Assembly (NCBI GenBank): GCA_050084515.1
Contig: CM114273.1
Location: forward strand, 496,001 to 560,000
Origin: Blasia pusilla
Taxonomy: Eukaryota; Marchantiophyta; Marchantiopsida; Blasiales
DNA: 64,000 nucleotides
Direction: 5' to 3'
Shown: one piece after another, positions 23,106 through 34,533 of the stretch
Numbering within the stretch: position 1 is the first letter of the stretch
Layout: each line of letters opens with the position of its first letter
Translations under genes and position numbers: made by a program
The notes under the pieces: model-generated
The model's database searches: none
What the model saw: only the letters and a program-made list of their open reading frames with translations
Told to the model about the DNA's origin: nothing

Positions 23106-24162
23106 CACCACAACTCTTATAGCCAAATATGCGCCAATGCAAAACTTCATAACTCTTGTGGGTTCACACTAGCTTGGAAGAATGTAAAAGTCTCATGAGT
23201 GAGACTTGAGTTGTAGACTTGAGATGCAAGTCTTAAAGAGCATCTCAAAAGATGGGGGTGGTAGTCTAGGAGAGCAAGACCAAACTTCAACTCGGCCTTG
23301 AGAAGAGCTCAAGTGCTACAAGAGTTGGGTGCTAAGGAGACTACAATCGGGCTTGGAATATGATTGAGCGTTTGGGATTTCCCTATTTTGACGTCATTAC
23401 GATAAGACCCAAGATCGATGCATTTGAGATAAATAAGATGGTGTTAGAAAACTTGCAACAAGATAATTCCAACGCACTAAAAATCTAGATAAATTCATGA
23501 GTATAGATCTAGAAACCATTTCCAATCTATCGGAATGCTAGTTGGGTTATGGGCCACGATGAGCAACCCAAGAGACTTTCCTAAAGGTAGGAAGGGGGAG
23601 GAAATCTCTAAAACTACATGTAAGGGGGAGGGTTTGCAAGGATGTTTGGAACCTTAACCCCATCTTGGGAACTATGAGTGCGAATCAATGGCACATGATG
23701 GATTTAAACATTGGTTTTGGGGTTTTGACACCAAGCTAAGTCTAGGTGGGCTAATTATGGATACCAATCTCGAACCTTCACGCGTGATTCATATATATTG
23801 AGTCTCAGTTAAAATCTCGTTCGAGATCCGTTGGGCAATTAGGACCAACATGCATATTTGCATTGTTTTGGGTTCCTAGACTATCAAGACAGTTTATCTT
23901 AAATCTTGAATGACTTCCTTGCATGTGTTGGGGAGTGAGGGATTAGTTTGGTTTTTAACCCCGCCTAGACCAAACCATCCATCTTGGACGGTTTGGTTGA
24001 TCCAAACCGTGGCTAATGTGATGTGTGCTTGGATATTGATCAGTACGGAGAGCGTGATCAATACCCAAGCACACATCACATTAGCTTAATGTGTGCATGA
24101 CTTGCCGAACGCAAGCCTCTGCGACACATCATATCGACATTCAAGGGAGTAGGCCCATAACA
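23106..24162 (+). repeat. Chromovirus-family LTR 2
   Basis: This is a second forward copy of about 1,057 bp. It carries GTGGGTTCACACTAGCTTGG near the start and GACATTCAAGGGAGTAGGC near the end. It contains a near-perfect hairpin at 24,012-24,085. Confidence 0.8.
24012..24085. repeat. 31-bp inverted repeat with 12-nt loop
   Basis: Arms at 24,012-24,042 and 24,055-24,085 (GCTAATGTGATGTGTGCTTG and so on) pair with one mismatch. The solo LTR at 39,443 has only the left arm, so the right arm is a local inverted duplication. Confidence 0.93.
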
Positions 24163-24672
24163 CAATGTGGCATATAGGCTCCAAATTCACTCAAATACCC
24201 TCCCCCTAAGTTTAGTTCTAGAGATCTCTAGGGCACTCCTTTCCATAAATATCCTTCTTGTATTGCTACTTGTGGCCCATATTATTATTTTCACGATTAT
24301 GAACATCTTTCAAGAGTTATACTTGTGTGTTTTTCTAAATCTTTGAGACGTTGCAAGTAACATTTTGCAAGATTTTCAAAGTTATCTTATTCAACCCAAA
24401 CATATTTTGGGTGTAGACATCATGAACTCAAATATAGAGAAACATCAAACACTTTGCCATATTCCAAGATAGGTTGATATCTCCATAAAGTTCAACACTT
24501 GTGGGGTTTGAAAGATCCTCAAGTTCCACCCGCATTTGCTAATTTAATTCCACATCACAATGTATATTTCTTGAGATGTTTATATAGTTAGGCTTGCAAC
24601 TTAAGCCTTACTTTGTATACTCTATTTTTTTTCTATCCTAATGTAAGCCCACTAGAGTTACGGTGTTTCACA
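24163..24672 (-). repeat. Chromovirus-family LTR 3, inverted and partial
   Basis: On the minus strand this reads from TGTGAAACACC (24,672) through CTAGTGGGCTTACATTAGG into the middle of the LTR, including the GGGGGAGGG segment. The 3' half is missing. With LTR 2 it makes an inverted pair directly before copy D resumes. Confidence 0.75.
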
Positions 24673-25069
24673 TTGGGATGCATTTGGTTGTAAGGGCCAT
24701 GGCAATAGATGTGCCACGATCATTCAAAAAATAGAAGGACACACATGGATATTTGACGGAGATATGGATATGTGGATATTATTTATATCTCAATTAATAG
24801 ATGAGATCAAATCAATATGTTGTTCATATTCATGAGGAAAAATTGGATGCGATTGGATGTTCAAAGATATTTAGTATGTTAGATCTCCATACCGATTGTT
24901 GTTTTCTTCTTGTAAGGGTGCAGGATAGGGATAAAACAACATTTTTTGGCATAGATTCATTTGGGAAGGATTTTTTTTAAACTAGCAGTAGTTCTTACCA
25001 ATTGGAATAAATAGCCGCCATGTGGAGTTTCAAAGGGCCATGGATAGGATTACGACACCTTTGGAATCA
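24673..25069 (+). pseudogene. Copy D piece 2: RT core
   Basis: This aligns with RT of copies A-C. IFSMLDLHTDCCFLLVRVQDRDKTTFFGIDSFGKD corresponds (in shorter pieces) to FSSLDLRAGYH and KTAFWGIDPHGKD. CCATGGATAGGATT at 25,038 matches GTCATGGATAGGATC of copy C. It is interrupted by MITE copy 1. Confidence 0.85.
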
Positions 25070-25077
25070 TGGTTGCA

Positions 25078-25382
25078 AAAAAATGGAGAGTTCATTCCCA
25101 AGGACAAACATGGAAGGATAAATTTAGACATGTCCACATACATGATTGTAAGAGGTGGCACCCACACTTGTAGTTCATGATGGAAGGAAGGGCAAGGGCG
25201 AGTGGCCGGGGCAATAAGGGGGGAGGGAGTGGGAATGAAGGGAGGAAGAAATGGAAAAGTATGGAACACAAAGGCAAGTGGAGGGAATGAGAAAGAAGGG
25301 GAAGGCAAGGGCCACATGGACAAGTCCTTCCATAGGACGGACGTAAGTCCACGGCCATGGACTTTGTCAACACGCAACCTTA
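25078..25382 (-). mobile_element. hAT-type MITE, copy 1
   Basis: This non-autonomous element of 305 bp has ends CATGGTTGCA and CGCAACCTTA and an 8-bp target duplication (TTTGGAAT at 25,070-25,077, TTTGGAGT at 25,383-25,390, one mismatch). It is inverted relative to the related copy at 56,425-56,759. It carries no gene. It splits the RT of copy D exactly between two colinear pieces. Confidence 0.85.
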
Positions 25383-25390
25383 TTTGGAGT

Positions 25391-25745
25391 ATACGCAATG
25401 TTACAAACATGATATTATAATCTTAGTTCCACAATTAAGGAGCATGATCAACACTTCAAAGATGTGTTTTTGATGATTACATGTAATTACATGGACTAAA
25501 GCTACATTTAAGCAAATGCATATTCTTTCACGATCCCATCTACTACTAAGTCAAACCATTTACCCAAGTGGGTTAGGTGCTAAAAAAAGAATGTAGAGGT
25601 TATCGTGTTAAATTTTCGCCCTACAGATATGGGTTAAGTCTTATCATTAATGGGACTGGATGAACTTCTTTCAAAGGTATTTCAATGGATTTAGTATAAT
25701 TATAAAGTATTTGAACTTGATGATAAGACCGTGGAGATCTCGCCA
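25391..25745 (+). pseudogene. Copy D piece 3: RT C-terminus
   Basis: GATATTATAATCTTAGTTCC corresponds to the GATGACATCGTAGTCTTTAG (DD of YIDD onward) of copy C. It is followed by GGAGCATGATCAACACTTC, TTACATGGACTAAAGCTACA and a counterpart of RVCAFMGLANFYRRYI. All catalytic text is decayed by C-to-T and G-to-A changes. The piece fades out at about 25,745. Confidence 0.85.
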
Positions 25746-28700
25746 TTCATAGCCAAATACATTATATGCCATAACATCCCTGTAAAACATACCCTAAGTA
25801 CTTGTAATTTAAAGGCCAAACACCCTTAATTATTACTTTTTGGAATTTTGGGATCACATAGTTCTACAAATTTATTTAAATCCCCTTTACGCACACTATA
25901 ATGAAGTTAGACAAAATTACACCATTTCACGTACTAGGCATAGACATGGTCACATAACATACACAAAATTTACTCCCCATTGGTTTTCTTACATTTCAGA
26001 AAGTCATATTACCTTCCTATCTTGTGGATATATAATCCATATGTCTACAATTCCTTTCTTATGTGTCATAGTCAAGACAAAATTTCACCTCGCTTATTCC
26101 TATTGGTGTGAACCAATTGAACATGCATTCAATATCAACCCCTTCACTGCTATCTACTTCAAGATCATTTGGCTTTCATATCTCCCCTAGATAAATCATA
26201 AATCTCATGTCTAAGTTTGCATGTGCTTCTTCCTAACTTTCTCCTCAACTTTCAAGGTTTACCTATCCATTCACTAAATTCATAATCCTAATCAAAGGAG
26301 TTTCTATCAATACCTATTGATTTTCTTTCACTTTTATGTGTGTTTAAAACAACGTGGATAGATAAAGATACTGGTTTTTTTAAAGAACAACACATATTGT
26401 ACCTACAACTTAAATACACAAAGAGGAAGATGCATCAATTGGTACTTATCTTGGTGCACTTATATTGAAACTGGAAGAAGACTTCATTCACAGTAATATA
26501 TATTTGGATAACGTTGGATTACCTACAAGATGATTTATAAGGATAGACTTCTAAATGATATTTCTATCAAACATGACCTTCGAATATCATTTTCCTTTAT
26601 AGAGTCCTATCAAAAGAAGCATACACCAGTTCAACAATCATGTCCAATAAATCAGATGTACCATCATCTATCATCAACCCATCATCTGGTAGAATAAGAT
26701 CAGCAATCGGTCCTCCCATAAGCTGGCTAGCTCCTCACCCTTGTTCAAAGGAAGAACTTCACTCCATATATGATTTTATTTGCTTTGAAACCAAATCTTT
26801 AAATCTTCATCCCCATACTCTAAAGTAGTTACGTGGTTAAGAATAGCAATAAAGTCCAACAATATCCCAAAATCATAAGTTTTTATGATGCCCCCTCAAC
26901 CCCCCCCTACTTCAGAAGAAAGTAGTTCACACAAATTTAATCCCATCAGGGGGAGGTATTGGAAAGGAAGGGAAATTATCTCTAAAATTGTATATCAACA
27001 AAACTACAAAGCGACAGGATATTTGGATATAAAGGAATGATTCTAAACTAAAGATGTTTTTCTCCGTGCACACACGACTATTATGGTCATGAATTTTCAT
27101 TTTATGAGTAAAAGAGATCGATTGTGTGAGATTCTTATTTTATCCCTCAAGGTAAGAATGGGTTACTAATTCCAAGGTGATCAATAACACTCCAAAGTCA
27201 CATTTATGATCAATTCATATTTTGGAGATACTAATCGCAATGTACTTGTAATCAGTTATATTTGTCATTTTATCTAGTCCACACATGACTACACACTCCA
27301 AAACTATAGGGCAAAAAGTGAATATGAGAATGAGTTGGACTCAATGAATTTTTGGATTGTTGGAAAAGGTGAACCCAATGTGTAAGCGTGTAAATAATTG
27401 TTCATATGATCTGATCTTATCTCATCTCATCAATCGCTGTGGATTGGTGTGGACTCTTAGCTCCAATATGTAATTCAAACAGAGTGGCAGATTATATATG
27501 GCCAACAAATATACTAGAACTACATGAACTTATGTCCTTTCGCATGAATTGGCCCCCTTGTGGAGTTTAGGATTAAATTTCTTCAGTTTATTATTTGAAG
27601 TGCAATAGTCGATAGCATATCAAGTGCATGGACTTTGAACCAAATTGGGCCACGCAGATTCCATAAGCACATTTTGTTGATATGGTGGATTGGCGATCTT
27701 TCCATGATTTTGTGAGAAAAAAATACGGCTTCGAACATGTTCAAAGACATATATTTGATATCTATGCATTTTGGATTTATGATACGGAATTGAAATATTT
27801 CTAACAAGTCAGCTCTTTCTTTCTTTCTTTCTGATATTGGACCTTGATCGCCGAGCTTCCTAGGAAGAAAAAATCTCTCTCGTTGAATCTAGCTCTACGT
27901 TAAAAATCAAACCCCTTCATAGATATTATTGGAAACCTTACACCTTAACATGAATGCAAGGTCCCTTTCTAGTTAGGATTTGCCTGTTATCATTGAAGCC
28001 ATGCAATCTCTTTACATCGTCCCTCAACGCTCGTATGATAAATCATGTAATTATTCCACTCAAAGAGTGACAAACACGAAAGAAATTCGACAGTATTTCC
28101 CACCTCAAAGATTTGTAAATGGTGGTAGAGGCTCAAAGATGTAATGTAAACACTTCGAGCACCAAATTTGCACAATGAGAGAGCGCCAAATGGAAATTGC
28201 AAGTCCAACAATGGAGAAGTAATTGATGAATGACAAAAAGCTCGATCTTGGGGACTCTTCAAATTGCTGCAAATTGTGAGAGAAAATGAAGAAAACATAC
28301 CCCATATCATGCAGCCTTGAAAACTTGAAGTAGAAGATAAACACACATGAGATCCAAGCAAATCATAGAGAGGGAGAGATCATACATGGCTTTGGCATTC
28401 CTCACTATTTTTTCCCAAGCTATGATGAAGGAATAAATGAGAGGCAAAGAGTAGCAAAACTTGTCTACTACCCTCTCCGCAATCCCCCTCCTCCCTTGGA
28501 GATTTGTGCCCTAAAAGTCAAACAACTAGGATGTGGCCAAAGTTTTAATTGAAGATTATTAAGCTATTTCATGTGAAAGTTGGGAAAATTCTCCCATTTA
28601 ATCGTCAACACCCCCTTCTCTATCAAAGCTTGTTCTCTATATCCTATCCTCACAAATTTTCTATTTCAATCAATAAAATGATGGCACAGGGCATCTAAAA

Positions 28701-28875
28701 CCCTTCATATACCTCTATTACATTTACTTGTTATTTATGAATAATCTTTCTAAAATTGACCCTAACATTTTTTTATTTTCCCAAATCCAATATTTCCTAC
28801 CTTCCAATCCAAACATATTTAATTATTATAATGTTCACAAAGAAATCAATAAAACAACCCCTTCATTAGATTGCA
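25746..28875. other. Unidentified 3.1-kb insert in copy D
   Basis: This AT-rich DNA separates the RT and RNase H pieces of copy D. I recognise no protein. C-rich tracts occur at about 26,890-26,915 and 28,480-28,495, which could be polypurine tracts of a minus-strand LTR element, but no paired LTRs are visible. A TTTC microsatellite lies at about 27,817-27,830. Confidence 0.5.
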
Positions 28876-29485
28876 CGTAGTTTTGGAAGGCATGGAAGTG
28901 ACATCCCCTAGGATGAAACTTGATAAGATACGCAATTGGTAATATAACGACAGTCGAGAATTTTAGGAGCTCGAGAAACATACACACTAAAGCATGTTGG
29001 GCCCAAGAGCAATGCTTGGATAGATGAAGAGGGAAAGGAGTTTGTTGTGGCTTTTGTATAAGCCAAGAAAACAACATTGCAAAGGGAAAGTATAGCAAAT
29101 TATAATTATACTTGGCTATGTTGTAAAGCATAGCAAAGTCGTGTAAATTGTGACACATTTCATGTGTGATTTATTTATTTGATAATCTTTTCACCCTTAT
29201 TATTTATCATCAACCATTTAAATGGTCAATTTAGTTATAAAAGTTTGCACGTAAGGTTGGCATGTGGACTCTATTACTATATGAATATGGTTTTACATGG
29301 TTCATGGGCCATGTTGGTTGAACCAAGAAGTAGATGGATTGAGTTACTATCCATATACATATTAAAGAGATAAGAAAGGAGTTCAATGACATGGAGAGAG
29401 CGACAAGGAAGTGATTTTGGATTTACATGCATATGCATCTTCTTATTTTTTAGTAAACGTCCATTGAAAGCACTATCCAACTAGG
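28876..29485 (+). pseudogene. Copy D piece 4: RNase H
   Basis: This aligns with RNase H of copies A-C. AGCATGTTGGGCCC is followed by GAGTTTGTTGTGGCTTTTGT, then TTTATTTGATAATC and CATCAACCATTTAAATGG. The last matches the CATCAACCACTGAAGTGG (HQPLKWL) region. The polyprotein tail after RNase H is still alignable to about 29,485. Confidence 0.85.
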
Positions 29486-30283
29486 GCATCCTACTCTATC
29501 TTAGAGCTAGTGGATGTACACTTTATAAGGTCTCCTCGTCCTCCTCCAGAATCCATCTTGCTAATAAAGAGCTTCTCTAAATAATCAATTCCTTTATTGT
29601 AGAAGGATAGAGGATTATCTATGCTGATCAACATAAACATGTGTTTTCCTCGTTTCTCCTCCTCCAAACGGGCTCCACAAGGATGCATATGCCGCATCTC
29701 ATGTTATACCATACACACAATGTAGAGTTAATCTCTTTTGTGAAATGACTAAATACAAGAGATTGTATTAAATCCTATTGAGAGTTTGAGGAACTTACCA
29801 TTAATTTTTGCTAGGATATCATGGTTGGAGAAGACCTGGTTATGAGTCTTCCATCCATGCCATACATCATCCACTATCGTAGGAGTCGGGTGCTCTCCGT
29901 AACCTGGACACTAGAGTAAGGCATCCATATAGATACTATATAATACATTCTTGCCATGTGGAGTGTATGTTGCATGTTGTGCCACAATTGGTGACATAGA
30001 ATGTTCCACTAGTGTAGAGATGTGGCGCTACACTGTGCTATCCTCACAAGAGATGAGGGTAACTCTCCACCTAACATCGACATCTGCAATAGGAGTTGGT
30101 ATTCTTTTGGGGGTCTTTCTGATCCACTTCCATATCCCCCCCTCCCCTTTCAACTCACTCCCCTTATGTCCTACTAGTGAGAATGCTAGTGTGATGCATA
30201 GACACCAAAATTTAGCACATTAAACTCCTGCGCACATTCCAAGCACTGCAAGGCCTACAAGGGCTTTGCCAGGCTCTCTGTCA
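29486..30283. other. Start of second insert in copy D
   Basis: About 800 bp follow without a recognisable gene. This is the left part of an insert (about 29,486-32,985) that separates RNase H from integrase of copy D and contains the dynein fragment. Confidence 0.5.
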
Positions 30284-31340
30284 AGTATCTATAATGATTA
30301 TGCGGAAGCCATTTTGGATTTTCCAGACGAAGACTCGCCTGCAATTATGGGGCTTCTGCCAATGTATCGGGAGCTTTGGAGCAAAAGAGCAGTGACAAGG
30401 TTATGAACCAACTGATGGCCATGTCCACAATCACTTCCACTACGGATGATTTGAACAAGAAAGCATTGCTCAATATTCATCTTTCTCCTATGATACGTCT
30501 ATACAACAACACAATACCTCGGACACTAGTGTTGGTGACCGGGAGCTTGGTTGCAATGACTCAAATACCGCATCCATTTCCGCAACAACACATATTTCCC
30601 ATACATATGTTCCTGCGCTTAGAATCGGAGCTTGCTCTTGACATTTTGAATGCAATTCAATAGGACCTCTCCGCAGTCTACAAGGCTTTCAAGTCCAATT
30701 ACGTTGCATTAACTCCAAAAGCTCTTGAAATCTGCCAGACCTTAGTATCCTAAAAAGTTCTGGACAATTGGGCGGCCTATTGGGAGGGTCGTGCAGATCC
30801 TTTGGAGCACATGAAGTATTCCATGCTGAGAGCATCAACTATCTGCAAGTACTGGAACATGGCCGTAGTGAATGCTCTACAAGTGAAATCCTTCAACCTG
30901 TATATTTTTTCACCCGCACGCATTTATGAGTGTCTTGTGTCAACAAGCCGCGTGGGCTTTGCAAACGAACCTCGACAAATTGAAGTTGGTCACATTGTGG
31001 GATGGATTTCTCCTACCCCGGACAACCACTCCCAACCCAATGATGGCCACAATGTAGATTGAAGGAGCAACCTTTGATGGCACATCCATGTCCAGAATGA
31101 CTCCTGTATCGCCTCCGATATCATTAACTCATCCTTGTGTATTTGCGTGGACAAAAACTGACAGCTTCCCTATTTACTCTTCGTTCATTTTTGTGCCCTT
31201 GTACAAAACCTACTCCTGGGCCGAGCTCATTGCGAAGGTCCAGTTACCGTGCTCAGAACAAGAGAAATAACAATGGTTGCTCGCAGGATTTGCCTTTCTT
31301 CTTGCCACATATGTCGATCACTTTCGCCTAGGGAAAAGCC
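30284..31340 (+). pseudogene. Dynein-2 (IFT dynein) heavy chain, C-terminal fragment
   Basis: The translated text matches the C-terminal domain of dynein heavy chains, and best the dynein-2/DHC1b type that drives retrograde intraflagellar transport. The order is YNDYAEAILDFPDEDSPAI and GASANVSGALEQKSS (GLHxNA-type segment), then LTPKALEI, NWAAYWEGRADPLEH and FSPARIYECLV. IEGATFDG, PCVFAWTK, FVPLYKT and QWLLAGFAFLL follow (the GCSFDG, PVYTS and DQWIxCGAALFL counterparts). The main frame (30,376-31,062) has stops at 30,661 and about 30,751. A shift near 30,345 and another near 31,060 join the flanking parts, and a TAA lies at 31,268. No intron is evident over about 350 codons, which suggests a processed or transduced copy. 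Family membership is from memory of conserved positions, not a search. Confidence 0.75.
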
Positions 31341-32985
31341 AGTGGGCCTTCTCTCCCAAGCTAGACTCGAATCGAGTAAGGAGTGCAGTAAACACCCTTC
31401 TCTTGCAGCTCTTGGAACGCGTAAATAGAGTAGCAAACAAACTAATCTCTACTCGATGATGCAACTCGGGGAAACGACTTGCATTTGGTGTAAATATGAA
31501 ATTTCCGCATGTTCGCAAATCCGTCTGCTACCATGGAGATGAACAAAAGCGCTTCAAAATTTTGGCAGAGGGTTCAGCGAATTTCTTCGAATTGTCACAG
31601 TCACACATCTGATTCTCCCAAGTTGAGGAGAAGGCTAGTTGTCAACGAACCTCATCGAATTTTTTCCCTTACATTGAATGTTGGCGGCGTGACTATCGGA
31701 TGAATTCCCAGGTCGACTGCAGTGAGCTCATGCGCTCGGTTCAAGCCTAGCTGAAGGAAGATCTTCCATGTCGGTAGGACTCATGGACCATAACAATGCA
31801 GAAACCCGATAAAAAACCCAAACATGAATTGCTCCATCCTCTCCGTGCACTCTACCGCATAATGCGTTCGCAACCCTCTCCGCATAAATCAATCCTCTCT
31901 GCATAAATGTGATGATACCTTCTTCTGTTCCTTCAAGTTTGCTCCAAGTTGTCTGCGCCACCTTCTTCAGCTTCGAGTTTGCTCCAAGTTGTGTGCTCCA
32001 ACTTAGAGAGAGGCTCATTTATTTGCAATTCTAAAGCTACCTAACAGGTATATAACATGTGTCTTACGGCTAGTTAAAGAATTCCTCTATTATAGTGGAA
32101 TAAAATCCCATCTGGCTTGAATAAAATCACATATGGTTCAAAAATAAACCCGTGGAAGATGGAAGAAGGTGGTTCGGCCGTGGAAGGAAATGCCACCTTG
32201 TTCAAACATAAGGCCGCGGGAGAGTTATAACATTTTCTCATAAAATACAACCTTGTTAAAAAATAAGTCCCATAATTTTTTTAACCTTTTTCTCATAAGA
32301 GACGTTTCACATCACTACTTTAAGAGGAGCTTCACTTCTTGGGGAAGGGGGGACTTACCAAAAGAAGTAACCCCCCTCCTCACATTATAGTATAGATGTA
32401 TATATGTCAGAATAGAAGAAAAAAGTGGGAAATTGTGAAAGAAAATTAACTAGTCTTTGTCGTAACTTGGACATGGAAGACTAAAGGCTACATGCGCAAA
32501 ATCTAAGGGTGAATATAAGAAATTAGGTATGAATGGGACGAGGGTGTGCATATGGGGTTAAGTGGTGGTGTTTTTTTTGCAAGCTCATTTGTTAGTCCTT
32601 ACTAGCCAATTGCAAGCCCACTAGAAGTTCTTGATGATTTGATTTGCGGCCTGCATTTTTTAGTTATGCGCAATCCTACTACGAGTCTATTGCAAGTCCT
32701 AAAAGATGCTAAGTGTAACTTTTTGAACATAATTTTTGCGATGACTTTGCAATCCATACTTACAAAATCCATGATAGGTCTTGTGTCACATGAATTGCAA
32801 ATTGGACATAACTATGAAGATTTAAGAAAAAGACATGGAGTCATATTTGATTCAAAATAGATTCCTACAAACTAGAGTAAAAGATGGGACTCGTAGTGGA
32901 CTCACAAAACATAGCTCGAAGCATTAAAAGTACTAGCAGTAGAGCCGCATCGCCCTCCCTTCCTACCTCCCTCCATTCCAATCCC
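31341..32985. other. Right part of second insert in copy D
   Basis: No recognised coding sequence. A frame continues from the dynein fragment to 31,459. Two near-copies of GTTTGCTCCAAGTTGT lie at about 31,938 and 31,979. The rest is AT-rich. Confidence 0.45.
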
Positions 32986-34015
32986 ACTAGTGTGAATGGT
33001 TTTATAGCAAGCACAATGAGTGTTAGGGATCGGGATAAAATCTTATAGAGAGATTGAAGGTTGAAGTAGGAAGGGAATTTTGATAGGTGTGGGAGTACGG
33101 CATAGTGTAGGTAGTGCTTCATCCTTCTTAACATGCATATGTAATGCAACATGTCCATAAGGAGTTGGGATATTTCGGAGTAAAATGCACTTACAACTTA
33201 TTTTATGTTCAATAGCTTGTGGCTAAATACATGGTATGTGATTGAGCTTGAGCATCTTTCGATGATCCTACCCCTTTAGTTGCATCCTTTTCCAATTAGA
33301 GGGGTTAGGGTGAAGTATAGACTTCAGGACCTTTTCCATTGGTGGGATGTCATCATAGGAATGTGTTGCACATGGTAGGTATTTTCTCCAAGTAGAATAA
33401 GTTGGTGGTATTATCATATAAGGTGAGTTAAGAAGTGGCTTACGAGTTTCTTCATAATGTGCCAAGTCATTATTGTGCACCAACAAAGATGTCGATCCAC
33501 CAAGGTAGTAAGTCTATAGGAGATTTTTAAGCCTTGTGTGATAAGGCATTAATAGATTGCAACACCATGTTTATAGATCATTATAAGATGGATAGGTTGG
33601 TTCAGAGAGTAGTAAAATTGAGAAAGAGAAGGTCATGCAAGTATTGCTTGCAACAAGGGCATTTGGGGGAGCAGCACCCATAGTTACCATGGTTGGCTAT
33701 TGGGTACTGCTTTCATTGACTAGCATCCTTGGAATTTTCTTACTATACTTTTTTCTCTGTGGAAGAGAGCCAAACTTACCTACAACTATTCAATGTGATA
33801 TAAAATAAGTGTTGAACCTTAATGACCTCGAGACTATATGTACTTATAGCTGACAACATTGAAATTTAATGTAGGGCACACATTTTTTCATGTACGTAAG
33901 TTGTAATCTATTCGAGTTCTTATTTTGGAAGGGGATAACAACATGGTTTGGAAGCTAGGATGATGTGGTTAACTATTCTCCATGCACTACAAATATGGAT
34001 GGAGGCATAGATATA
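32986..34015 (+). pseudogene. Copy D piece 5: integrase
   Basis: This decayed integrase aligns with copies B and C from the segment before HHCC through the C-terminal block. ATAAGGAGTTGGGATATTTC matches ATGAGGATTTGGGTCATTTT, ACATGGTATGTGATTGAGC matches GCATGGTGTGTGATCGAGT, and TTGCATCCTTTTCC lies further on. The text runs to GATGGAGGCATAGATATA, where copy C begins. It resumes at 45,826 without loss. Confidence 0.85.
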
Positions 34016-34533
34016 TGTCACGTCTCTTAGGATAGATCGGTGAGATCTAGTAGAGCACCTTTGTGAATAGCAGAGGACAGGCTCAGCAGGTCGAGGATGA
34101 CATGCTGAGGCCCCGAGAAACCTAAGAAAGAAGGTTTCCGCTTCGTTTCGGCTCATTTGGAGCAATATTGAGAAACTTACTATTTTAGGTAAGTGCCATT
34201 TTGAGTATGTGATCGAGTTTATATTTTTGGTAAGTGGCCCTTGACCTCCTACATCAGGTCAAGAGCCAAGGAGGTGACTTGGGAGTATAGGTTACCATGG
34301 AGAGAACTTGGGAGAGGGGAGGGGTATATCTCAAGGAGAGAGAGCTTGAGAGCTCATTCTCTCTTTGTTGAACCTCTTGGCATGAGGCGGCAGAGCTATG
34401 ATCTTGCTTGCCTTGTGTGTGTAACCCAAGCCTCTCATTAGGAGAGTGGGTTTGGTTTGACATTGAGAGAGATATGTGAGAGTGCACATATGTGAGGACT
34501 ATGGTGTTGTGAGAGAGATTGGATCTTACTTTA
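34016..34533 (+). repeat. Unit Y at 5' end of copy C
   Basis: This unit of about 518 bp starts TGTCACGTCTCTTAGG and matches 45,199-45,697 and 12,057-12,563. Unlike the 3' end, no X unit is found on either side of it here, so the two ends of copy C are not symmetric. Confidence 0.8.

Larger units (their letters stand above)
19666..24672 (+). mobile_element. Element E: decayed chromovirus plus three LTR copies
   Basis: This Ty3/gypsy chromovirus remnant is inserted into copy D. It consists of integrase and chromodomain text (19,666-20,840), an untranslated stretch (20,841-21,595, nothing recognised), a forward LTR, about 510 bp of spacer with a tandem duplication, a second forward LTR, and a third LTR piece in inverse orientation. 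Gag, protease, RT and the 5' LTR are not found. The flanking D text is continuous once E is removed. Confidence 0.75.
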
